Shown: in pieces, positions 1 to 5,602 of the stretch
How positions within the stretch are numbered: position 1 is the stretch's first letter
Layout: each line of letters starts with the position of its first letter
NCBI GenBank assembly: GCA_945485625.1
Contig: CALYSH010000114.1
Location: forward strand, 1-5,656
Source: an uncultured Lachnospiraceae bacterium
GTDB lineage: Bacteria > Bacillota > Clostridia > Lachnospirales > Lachnospiraceae
Direction: 5' to 3'
Length of the DNA: 5,656 nt
Made by a program: the position numbers and the translations under genes
Notes under the pieces: generated by a model
Told to the model about the DNA's origin: nothing
Database searches by the model: none
What the model saw: the letters and a program-made list of their open reading frames with translations, nothing else

Positions 1-1
1 A

Positions 2-856
2 TCCTTTTTGACGAAGAACCTATACCCACTTTGGGTCTTGCAGCGCAGTGCGGAAGCAATTGCTGCCGGTGATTACTCCGGACGAATTTGTGTACTGCGA
101 AAGGATGAAGTCGGCGCAGTTGCGGAGAGCTTTAATACAATGGCGGAAGCGGTGCAACACCACATTGACACGGTGGAAAAAACTTCCCAGGAGCGAAATA
201 TGCTCCTTCACGCCCTTTCTCACGAGATGCGAACCCCAGTAACCGCGATTTCCGGATACGCTTATGCGCTGACGCACATGCGGATGAATCCGGAGCAGCA
301 GGAAGAGGCATTGGATTTCATTGAGAGCGAAAGTCGCAGACTGGAACGACTGTACACCAAGTTAACAGAATTGATTACGGTAACCGATCAGAAGGTTCCG
401 TTAAGTCCCATAAAGCCTGAGGAACTACAGACCCAGATTCTTGCGATTCTTTCTCCTATGGCTGAGAAACAGGGAATCCAGCTTGATGTAAATCTGGGGA
501 ACAGCACCTTCCTGGGGGACGTTGACCTGCTGGTAATGCTGATAACAAATCTATACGACAATGCCAGAAAAGCTGGCGCAAAAACATTGAAGATTACGAT
601 GGCAGAGGGGATTCTGTCCGTGAAAGATGATGGATGCGGCATTCCCAAAGAGATACAGGATAAAATTATGCAGCCGTTTTATCAGGGCGACGCTTCCAGA
701 AATCAGGAAGGGTTTGGATTAGGGTTATCGCTTTGCCGCCGGATTGCATTCCTGCACGGGTCAGATTTGATTGTAGAAAGTGCTCCGGGAGAGGGGTGTA
801 CTTTTACAACTCTTTTACAACTTCATGATGACTCCAAAACAGCGCAGGAAGTATGA
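2..856 (+). CDS. Sensor histidine kinase, C-terminal part (5' end outside window)
   Basis: This is the cytoplasmic part of a two-component membrane sensor kinase that autophosphorylates on His and passes phosphate to a response regulator. The frame is open from the window edge, so the sensor and membrane helices are missing; TTG at 8 is unlikely to be the true start. Counting from that TTG, a HAMP linker spans about residues 5-58 (AEAIAAGDYSGR, then DEVGAVAESFNTM). The HisKA helix carries SHEMRTP with phospho-acceptor His72 (nt 221-223). The ATPase domain has the N box NLYDNARKA (181-189), G1 box DDGCGIP (207-213), F box QPFYQGD (222-228) and G2 box GFGLGLSL (235-242), so all catalytic motifs are intact. 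The stop lies 28 nt before the lipoprotein start, which points to one operon. It probably senses the cue that induces the downstream transporter. The cognate regulator is not in the window and probably lies upstream. The class is certain; the signal is unknown. Confidence 0.95.
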   Translation, partial: SFLTKNLYPLWVLQRSAEAIAAGDYSGRICVLRKDEVGAVAESFNTMAEAVQHHIDTVEKTSQERNMLLHALSHEMRTPVTAISGYAYALTHMRMNPEQQEEALDFIESESRRLERLYTKLTELITVTDQKVPLSPIKPEELQTQILAILSPMAEKQGIQLDVNLGNSTFLGDVDLLVMLITNLYDNARKAGAKTLKITMAEGILSVKDDGCGIPKEIQDKIMQPFYQGDASRNQEGFGLGLSLCRRIAFLHGSDLIVESAPGEGCTFTTLLQLHDDSKTAQEV

Positions 857-870
857 TGGGGCCATCTTGA

Positions 871-876
871 AAGGAG
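871..876 (+). promoter_or_regulatory. Ribosome binding site of the lipoprotein gene
   Basis: AAGGAG lies 8 nt before ATG 885. It fixes the start at 885 rather than at the in-frame upstream codons from 780, which overlap the kinase gene. The start it selects gives a textbook lipoprotein signal peptide immediately. Confidence 0.85.
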
Positions 877-884
877 TGATTTCC

Positions 885-2345
885 ATGAAAAAAAGCCGGA
901 TTGTATCGCTTGCCCTGGCGGCAATGCTATGCCTGTCGGCTTGCGCAAAAACACCCGAAGCGCCTGTTGTGGTTCAGAAAAATAAGGATCGGCTGATTGA
1001 AAAGGCTACCTCTGAGGATGAAGACCGGAAGCCCTTACAGGAAGCCCAGGAGGAGACTCCCAGCGACTATTCCTTCCATTACCAATCCGAAGATGGGAAG
1101 GTCACCATTTCAGCGGAGGCGGATGTGCTGCTTCCGGAGACGGAGCGGATTCCCATGTACCAGGTAAGTTGCCAGGGGTTTCCCCAGGAGCAGGTTACTG
1201 CCATTTATGATTACCTCTTCCAGGGGGAAAGCACATGGTACGACCCGGACAACTGGTATTATACGAAAGCCATGGCAGATGCGGATCTGGAAGACATGCG
1301 CCGGGAGCTGGAACGGCTGAGGGTGGATACGGAGATGGATCCGGACCGAAAAAAGAATTTAATGGACACCTTGCAGGAGATGATTGACGACAAAGAAGCC
1401 TTTTACAACAGCTATCCGGACGAAATGACAAAGGTCCCGAGAGACAGCACTTACCAAATAAAGACTTACGACTCCGTCTATGGGCCGGGAGAATACCAGG
1501 AATTGTATGTCAGAACGGACAGCGGGAAATCCCTGCTGGTTCACAGTTACACAGATCGCGACGCACAAAGCATTTTAAGCTATAAAAGCAAGACTGGGTA
1601 CAAATACGCATGCGAACCTACGACTTCTGCTATAGCAAATTATAACAATCCAGTCCCTTACGATTCTGATGTTCCCTTTTCCTGCGCCTACTCCTATGAA
1701 GAGGCCAAGGCTCTGGCGGACGGGCTATTTCTTGCCGCCGGGGTGGATGTGCGCCTGATACAGACGGAGCTTCTTCAAGGCGCATGGGATCAATCCGAAT
1801 GGTACGAGAATCAGTCTATTGCCGACGATGATGTGCACAATGCTTATCTCTTCTGCTATTCCCGGGTCATCGACGGAATTCCCGTGGCAGCAACCACTTC
1901 CGAGGCCATGTATGTGGAGGACAACAACCCTTGCTGGCTCTATGAGCGAATCTATGTCACCGTTGACAGCGGCGGCATCTCCAATATAGAGTGGGACTAC
2001 CCCGTTACATGCGGGAACGTGGTAAATGAGGACGTGAATATTTTGCCCTTTGAGGAGGCAAAGCGGAAATTTGAAGAGATGGCGCCTCTCATTTATCAGG
2101 GACAATACGCTGAAGGAGAGGGCAAAACCCAGCTTACGGTGGATCGGGTGGAGCTGAACCTGATGCGAACCCGGGATGGGGGCGGTTTAACCGGATTGTA
2201 TGTCCCGACTTGGGTGTTCTACGGCACGCAGGATTTTGGCAGGGAGGCTTTCTCTGGGGAGTCTCTCCTCACCCGGTCTCCCTGGATTATTCTCGCCGTG
2301 AATGCTGTGGATGGCAGTATCATCGATGTGAAAGCGGGTTACTGA
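885..2345 (+). CDS. DUF6034-like lipoprotein
   Basis: This is a 486-residue secreted lipoprotein, probably anchored to the outer face of the membrane. The signal peptide begins MKKSRIVSLALAAML and ends in lipobox LSAC, with Cys20 as the lipidation site. Residues about 21-70 form a charged Glu/Lys/Asp-rich linker; the rest is a soluble Tyr/Asp/Glu-rich domain with no membrane helix. Two stretches, YEEAKALADGLF (mid) and FEEAKRKFEEMAP (late), resemble the helix of PepSY-like repeats. The C-terminus, ILAVNAVDGSIIDVKAGY, also looks like the strand ending such domains. From memory the size, linker and ending match the DUF6034 lipoproteins of clostridia, whose function is not known; this is recognition without a search. 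Its place between a sensor kinase and an ABC transporter suggests a ligand-binding or immunity partner of that transporter, analogous in position to LanI lipoproteins. That role is inference. Confidence 0.85.
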   Translation: MKKSRIVSLALAAMLCLSACAKTPEAPVVVQKNKDRLIEKATSEDEDRKPLQEAQEETPSDYSFHYQSEDGKVTISAEADVLLPETERIPMYQVSCQGFPQEQVTAIYDYLFQGESTWYDPDNWYYTKAMADADLEDMRRELERLRVDTEMDPDRKKNLMDTLQEMIDDKEAFYNSYPDEMTKVPRDSTYQIKTYDSVYGPGEYQELYVRTDSGKSLLVHSYTDRDAQSILSYKSKTGYKYACEPTTSAIANYNNPVPYDSDVPFSCAYSYEEAKALADGLFLAAGVDVRLIQTELLQGAWDQSEWYENQSIADDDVHNAYLFCYSRVIDGIPVAATTSEAMYVEDNNPCWLYERIYVTVDSGGISNIEWDYPVTCGNVVNEDVNILPFEEAKRKFEEMAPLIYQGQYAEGEGKTQLTVDRVELNLMRTRDGGGLTGLYVPTWVFYGTQDFGREAFSGESLLTRSPWIILAVNAVDGSIIDVKAGY

Positions 2346-2346
2346 T

Positions 2347-3096
2347 ATGAAGGTATTCCGTACAAACCTCGCTCAGGCACTTGGGGGAAGGGGCTTCCTC
2401 CTGGCGGCTCTGGGTACGGTGCTGGCCCTGGTGTCTGCCAACTTTGAAATGCTCCTTTTGGTATTCCGGGCCGGTGGCGGGCCTATGGAGGCGGGGTTCC
2501 TGCTTCTGTTTCTTCAGGAGGCCCTGTCCTCTGATACCATGGCGCTTGTGCTGCCCATTGTAGCGGCGCTGCCCTTTACCGCTTCCTATTTTGATGACCT
2601 TCACAGCGGCTTCATTAAGGCTTATCTGCCGCGCTGCGGATATCGGAATTACATAGCCGGGAAACTGACGGCCTGCGCCCTGTCCGGGGGTTTGGCTTGT
2701 GTGGTGGGCGTCATAGGTTTTTTCGCACTTTCCGTCCTGGTGTTTCTGCCGAAGATCTCATACCTGGGATCTCTGACTGCTTTCTCTTCTGAAATCCGCT
2801 GGATTCTGAAAAGCTGTATGCTCCTGTTTTTCACTGGAGCGTTCTGGTCACTCATTGGCATGACGGCAGCGGCATTGACCAACAGTAAGCATATGGCCTA
2901 TGCCACCCCATTCATCTTCTTTTATGTGCTTGTCATTCTAAGTGAACGGTATTTCAAGGGGATTCCTTTTCTAAACCCCAAAGTATGGATGGACCCGGCA
3001 ACCGAAATCTGGGGCATCGCTCTTCTCCTGATAATATCTGTGTCGGTTTCTCTGGCCTTTGTATATTCCGCCGGAAGGAGGTTAAGAAACCTATGA
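2347..3096 (+). CDS. ABC-2 type transporter permease, subunit 1
   Basis: This is a 249-residue integral membrane protein, the first of two permeases of a drug or peptide ABC transporter. Hydrophobic segments lie at about residues 17-38, 65-82, 107-134, 154-178, 183-200 and 222-242, giving six helices. Between helices 2 and 3, residues 83-106 (DDLHSGFIKAYLPRCGYRNY then IAGK) form the conserved cytoplasmic segment typical of ABC-2 permeases of the bacitracin/lantibiotic type, where 'G-I-K ... R ... GK' precedes helix 3 and contacts the ATPase. The ATG lies 1 nt after the lipoprotein stop and has no strong Shine-Dalgarno sequence, so translation probably depends on coupling. The gene overlaps permease 2 by ATGA. 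The low identity by eye between the two permeases suggests a heterodimer. The substrate cannot be read from the sequence. Confidence 0.85.
   Translation: MKVFRTNLAQALGGRGFLLAALGTVLALVSANFEMLLLVFRAGGGPMEAGFLLLFLQEALSSDTMALVLPIVAALPFTASYFDDLHSGFIKAYLPRCGYRNYIAGKLTACALSGGLACVVGVIGFFALSVLVFLPKISYLGSLTAFSSEIRWILKSCMLLFFTGAFWSLIGMTAAALTNSKHMAYATPFIFFYVLVILSERYFKGIPFLNPKVWMDPATEIWGIALLLIISVSVSLAFVYSAGRRLRNL
3075..3081 (+). promoter_or_regulatory. Ribosome binding site of permease 2
   Basis: AAGGAGG lies inside the end of permease 1, 11 nt before ATG 3093. It supports 3093 as the start; the in-frame upstream extension from 2985 lies entirely within permease 1. Confidence 0.75.
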
Positions 3097-3995
3097 AGAA
3101 GATTAAACAGGCATTTTCTGTGGCTGGATACAATTTCCGCCAGTGGCACAGAAATCCCCGCGTTGTGATTACATTTGTGCTGGCCTTTATCCTATGCTTT
3201 TTACTGTCTAACAAGGTGGTGCTATTCGCCCGTAGGTATGGAACCACAACACAATTACTGGAACCGTTTATCTGGACATTTGGCGACAGTGACTCCATTT
3301 TGCTTGCATCCTTACTTTTGGTGTTCCTCTTTTCGGATATGCCCTTTCTTTCCAGCGGAACGCCATTTTACCTGATGCGGACAAGCAGGTCGGTCTGGCT
3401 GATCGGCCAAGCAATTTATATTGTGGGCGCAACATCGCTGTACCTGTTGTTTGTGATGCTCTCCACAGCATTTGTCTGCATGGAAAACTCTTTTATCGGC
3501 AATCTATGGAGCCCAACGGCGGTTATGCTGGGTTTTTCCGACGCGGGAAAAGCGATTGCCGTTCCGGCAGCACAGAAGGCAATGGAAATGGTAACACCTT
3601 ATGAATGCGCCGCGAACATTCTCCTACTAATGCTCCTTTACAGCTTGTTGATGGCCTTCATCATGCTCCTGTTCCACCTTTGGAAAGGGCAGCTGGCAGG
3701 CATGGTAAGTGTTTTTGGCTTCAGCCTCTTTGGCTTCCTTCTTTCGCCGGATACCATCAAAACCATGCTGAAGCTGTCCGAGCAGGAAAGCTACGTTGCG
3801 AACATTATTGTCGGCTGGGTGTCTCCACTGAATCACGCTACCTTTCACATGCACAATTTCGGCTATGACAATTTGCCGAGAATGGGGGATACCCTTGTGA
3901 TCTTTGCCTTACTGATTGCACTGTGCTTTGGAATTTCGTTGATGCTGGTACGAAACTATAGCTTCATTTTTACAGGAACGGAGGGAAATACATGA
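3093..3995 (+). CDS. ABC-2 type transporter permease, subunit 2
   Basis: This is a 300-residue membrane protein and the probable partner of subunit 1. Hydrophobic segments lie at about residues 23-41, 66-84, 103-127, 172-197, 201-218, 266-287 and possibly 232-250. The polar piece FLSSGTPFYLMRTSRSVWLI (85-104), between the second and third helices, is where ABC-2 permeases have their ATPase-contacting segment. A long extracytoplasmic loop (about 128-171) and another around 225-262 (His-rich, HATFHMHNF) may face the substrate side. The start is set by AAGGAGG upstream and by the ATGA overlap with subunit 1. The 3' end overlaps the ATPase start by ATGA, indicating tight translational coupling and equimolar assembly. 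I do not recognise the specific subfamily. The permease role rests on topology and neighbours. Confidence 0.8.
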   Translation: MKKIKQAFSVAGYNFRQWHRNPRVVITFVLAFILCFLLSNKVVLFARRYGTTTQLLEPFIWTFGDSDSILLASLLLVFLFSDMPFLSSGTPFYLMRTSRSVWLIGQAIYIVGATSLYLLFVMLSTAFVCMENSFIGNLWSPTAVMLGFSDAGKAIAVPAAQKAMEMVTPYECAANILLLMLLYSLLMAFIMLLFHLWKGQLAGMVSVFGFSLFGFLLSPDTIKTMLKLSEQESYVANIIVGWVSPLNHATFHMHNFGYDNLPRMGDTLVIFALLIALCFGISLMLVRNYSFIFTGTEGNT

Positions 3996-4627
3996 TACAG
4001 ATCATGGACGTAAAAAAGTCGTTCGGGGCTGAAGAAGTGCTTCACGGAATCACCAGGGAATTTGAACCGGGAAAAATCCACGGAATCGTTGGCAATAACG
4101 GAAGCGGAAAAACGGTACTGATGAAGTGTATTTGCGGATTCCTGCGCCCCACTTCCGGCAGGGTCCTGGTGGACGGAAAGGAAGTGGGAAAGGACATGGA
4201 CTTCCCGGAGAACTTAGGGGCCATCATCGAAACCCCCGGCTTTCTGCCAAATCTCACTGGATTGAAAAACCTAAAGCTGCTTGCTTCCCTGCGCGGCAAA
4301 ATAGGCGAAGAACAAATTCGCAGCAGCCTGCGCAGAGTGGGACTGGATCCTGACCTGAAAAAGACCGTAAGCAAATATTCCCTGGGAATGCGCCAGCGGC
4401 TGGGTATCGCCCAAGCCATCATGGAGGATCCTTCGCTTCTGATTTTAGATGAACCATTTAATGGATTGGACAAAACCGGTGTCGCCCAGATGCGTCATCT
4501 GATACAAGACCTTCGATCTGAGGGTAAAACAATTCTTTTGGCAAGTCATAACCAATCAGATATAGATATTCTCTGCGATACTGTGTGTGAGATGGACGCA
4601 GGGCATATGCAACTTGTTACTGGATAA
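3992..4627 (+). CDS. ABC transporter ATP-binding protein (BcrA/LanF-like)
   Basis: This is a 211-residue ATPase that powers the two upstream permeases from the cytoplasmic face. Walker A is GNNGSGKT (34-41), the signature is LGMRQRLGIA (131-140), Walker B is LLILDEP (149-155), the D-loop is NGLD (157-160) and the H-switch is His186 in ASHN. At the Q-loop position the sequence is IIETPGFLPNLTG, with Glu80 in place of the usual Gln. This E-loop is characteristic of lantibiotic-immunity (LanF) and bacitracin-type (BcrA) ATPases, which mainly expel peptide antibiotics. The protein is a bare nucleotide-binding domain without the C-terminal extension of about 90 residues seen in BcrA. GGAGGG at 3980-3985, 6 nt upstream, and an ATGA overlap with permease 2 fix the start. 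No convincing terminator follows; the accessory segment starts within about 25 nt. Confidence 0.93.
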   Translation: MIQIMDVKKSFGAEEVLHGITREFEPGKIHGIVGNNGSGKTVLMKCICGFLRPTSGRVLVDGKEVGKDMDFPENLGAIIETPGFLPNLTGLKNLKLLASLRGKIGEEQIRSSLRRVGLDPDLKKTVSKYSLGMRQRLGIAQAIMEDPSLLILDEPFNGLDKTGVAQMRHLIQDLRSEGKTILLASHNQSDIDILCDTVCEMDAGHMQLVTG

Positions 4628-4649
4628 AACACACATAACGCAGCGTAAA

Positions 4650-4672
4650 AAGCCAGACAGTTTATGCAGAGC
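4650..4672. repeat. Boundary motif, copy A
   Basis: This copy reads AAGCCAGAC, 7 nt, then GCAGAGC. It is related to the copies at 5335 and 5554, which share GAGCCAGAC-N7/8-GC(A/T)GAGCC. It lies 22 nt after the ATPase stop and 19 nt before the ATG of the sigma fragment, so it sits at a junction between gene modules. Confidence 0.5.
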
Positions 4673-4713
4673 AATTTACAGACATGGAGAAATGACGGTG
4701 AATAATCTGAAGG
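4664..4713. repeat. Imperfect direct repeat, left copy (about 48 bp)
   Basis: It begins ATGCAGAGC and runs through ATTT, CAGACAT, GAGAAATGA, GGTGAAT and CTGAA. It matches 5164-5212 with about five substitutions and one single-base gap. The two copies are exactly 500 bp apart and bracket the sigma fragment. The left copy supplies the ATG and the weak GGAG (4686-4689) used by that fragment. Confidence 0.75.
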
Positions 4714-5195
4714 AATGGAATACGGTTCCTCCTCAGAGGCCTCAGTATTTCTTTGCATACCTGGCTAAAGCCTTCCGGGATTTTGCACGAAAAACGCTGA
4801 ATTGGAAAAATGAAGCCAAACGGAATGCGGAAGTTGTCAACCTGACTGAGAAAATGGAGATGTGTATCCCAGACCAATCCTGGGACAGGGAGTTAGACAC
4901 CAAGGAATTGGGGATGATTCTGGACCATTTCCTGCGCACACTGGCACCGGAAGATCAGATGGTTTTTCTGCGTCGATACTGGTATGTGGACACCATTGCA
5001 GAAATCGCCACTCGGTATGGTATCAGTGAAAGAGCCGTACAGATGCGGTTGAATCGAACCAGAGCGAAGCTATGTACGTGCCTGAAAAAGGGGAGCCATC
5101 AACTTATGAACGGGAAAGGTATTCTCTTAGGACTGAAATATGTGGGTGATGATCTGATTGAGAATGCAGAGCCATTTGCAGACATAGAGAAATGA
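4692..5195 (+). CDS. N-terminally truncated sigma-70 family factor, fused at its C-terminus
   Basis: The 167-residue frame from ATG 4692 resembles the C-terminal two thirds of a clostridial ECF-type sigma factor. EWNTVPPQRP (8-17) and YLAKAFRDFARKTL (23-36) match the end of region 2, where relatives read 'W-N-IPPQRP ... R..A'. LDHFLRTLAPEDQMVFLRRY (77-96) and a helix-turn-helix at about 99-128 (TIAEIATRYGISERAVQMRL) form region 4, which reads the -35 box. About 60 N-terminal residues (most of region 2, needed for core binding and -10 recognition) are absent, and the ATPase upstream leaves no room for them, so this is probably a remnant. After LKKG the frame continues into MNGKGILLGLKYVGDDLIE (139-157), which looks like the start of the small gene that usually follows these sigma genes. 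GGAG only 2 nt before the ATG is a poor ribosome site. The domain call is firm; activity is doubtful. Confidence 0.75.
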   Translation: MTVNNLKEWNTVPPQRPQYFFAYLAKAFRDFARKTLNWKNEAKRNAEVVNLTEKMEMCIPDQSWDRELDTKELGMILDHFLRTLAPEDQMVFLRRYWYVDTIAEIATRYGISERAVQMRLNRTRAKLCTCLKKGSHQLMNGKGILLGLKYVGDDLIENAEPFADIEK

Positions 5196-5212
5196 TGGTG
5201 AATCATGCTGAA
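5164..5212. repeat. Imperfect direct repeat, right copy (about 48 bp)
   Basis: This is the partner of 4664-4713. It spans the last 11 sense codons and the stop of the sigma-fusion frame. Both copies read, in the same phase, through AEPFADIEK (here) or AEQFTDMEK (left copy) to a TGA stop. The second half of the boundary motif, GCAGAGCC, is at 5166-5173, but the GAGCCAGAC half is not recognisable here. Confidence 0.75.
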
Positions 5213-5297
5213 TTGTGCCATAAACATTGACAATATCCAGTTTGTGAAAGTAGTTGGCAGACTGGTCAGCGCAACTATGAAATCCGATACAGAATAG
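5205..5297 (+). CDS. Doubtful 30-codon small ORF
   Basis: ATG 5205 opens a frame starting MLNCAINIDNIQFVKVVG and ending at TAG 5297. It lies in the 186-nt spacer between the sigma fragment and the KTR gene, just after the right direct repeat. GGTG at 5197-5200 is only a weak ribosome site. The composition is protein-like but I recognise no family, and a frame of this length is expected by chance. It could be a decayed end of a longer gene. The spacer otherwise holds only a 6-bp hairpin (AGGTTT 5304-5309 with AAACCT 5316-5321) that has no T-run. Confidence 0.15.
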   Translation: MLNCAINIDNIQFVKVVGRLVSATMKSDTE

Positions 5298-5334
5298 TTG
5301 ACAAGGTTTATTCCCAAACCTCGACGAGATATGT

Positions 5335-5358
5335 GAGCCAGACGATCAACGCTGAGCC
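5335..5358. repeat. Boundary motif, copy C
   Basis: GAGCCAGAC, 7 nt, then GCTGAGCC. It ends 23 nt before the ATG of the KTR gene, the same relation that copy A has to the sigma fragment. It contains two direct GAGCC pentamers separated by 14 nt. Confidence 0.6.
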
Positions 5359-5381
5359 TATTTTATGTGAGGGAATCGCGC

Positions 5382-5555
5382 ATGGATGAGATAATAGAGG
5401 ATTCTCTATGGATTTATTGCCCGGTTTGCGGAGGTAAAACGCGAACCAAGGTGTGCAAAGAGACAGTACTGGTAAAATTCCCGCTCTACTGTCCAAAGTG
5501 CAAAAAGGAAATCAAAATTGATGTTGTACAACTGAAAATCGTAGTGAGCGAATGA
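5382..5555 (+). CDS. Cysteine-rich KTR domain protein
   Basis: This is a 57-residue small protein with two zinc-knuckle-like pairs, CPVC (Cys13, Cys16) and CPKC (Cys37, Cys40), and the diagnostic GGKTR (17-21) just after the first pair. FPLYCPKC followed by a strand ending LKIVV is the typical layout of the Cys_rich_KTR family (Pfam PF14205 as I recall). The four Cys probably bind one zinc, and the biological role is unknown. Relatives are common in mobile and accessory DNA of Bacillota. GAGGG at 5369-5373, 8 nt upstream, selects ATG 5382 over GTG 5367. From memory, many relatives end in a tail like EPDAKTQSR; here TGA comes after VVSE, and the matching tail codons (GAG CCA GAC ... CAG AGC) follow in the +1 frame, inside boundary motif D. 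The protein may therefore be slightly shortened by a one-base shift. Confidence 0.85.
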   Translation: MDEIIEDSLWIYCPVCGGKTRTKVCKETVLVKFPLYCPKCKKEIKIDVVQLKIVVSE

Positions 5556-5578
5556 GCCAGACGAAAGAACGCAGAGCC
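5554..5578. repeat. Boundary motif, copy D
   Basis: GAGCCAGAC, 8 nt, then GCAGAGCC, overlapping the stop codon of the KTR gene. It is the best-preserved copy; with copy C it encloses the KTR gene as a module of about 220 bp. Confidence 0.65.
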
Positions 5579-5579
5579 T

Positions 5580-5602
5580 GCTTCCCCTTATCATAGGGGA
5601 GC
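5580..5602. other. Hairpin after the KTR gene
   Basis: GCT-T-CCCCT pairs with AGGGGAGC around a 6-nt loop (TATCAT), giving 8 base pairs with one bulged T. No T-run follows (next bases CCTGGCAC), so it is not a standard intrinsic terminator. It directly follows boundary motif D and could be part of a recombination or RNA structure. The remaining bases to 5656 hold no start codon with a ribosome site, but one frame from 5554 stays open to the window end. Confidence 0.5.

Noticed and set aside
780..884. Upstream in-frame extension of the lipoprotein gene from 780.
   Set aside because: It overlaps the histidine kinase gene, lacks a ribosome site and would bury the signal peptide; ATG 885 has AAGGAG 8 nt upstream and an immediate lipobox signal.
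1725..2105. 126-codon open frame on the minus strand.
   Set aside because: It lies wholly inside the lipoprotein gene, has no recognisable domain and is an antisense shadow.
4042..4473. 143-codon open frame on the minus strand.
   Set aside because: It is antisense to the ATPase, which has all motifs intact; its translation is Arg/Ser/Pro-rich and resembles no family.
5227..5303. Two TTGACA hexamers (5227-5232 and 5298-5303) considered as promoter -35 boxes for the KTR gene.
   Set aside because: No acceptable TATAAT-like box lies 16-18 nt downstream of either one.
5304..5321. AGGTTT/AAACCT hairpin considered as a terminator or attachment-site core.
   Set aside because: It has only 6 bp, no U-tract and no second copy in the window; chance is sufficient.
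5552..5596. 14-codon ORF starting MSQTKERRACF that overlaps the KTR stop.
   Set aside because: It is too short and contained in the boundary motif and hairpin; no independent evidence of translation.
5580..5602. Hairpin considered as an intrinsic terminator.
   Set aside because: The stem is good but no U-tract follows, so it is listed only as a hairpin.
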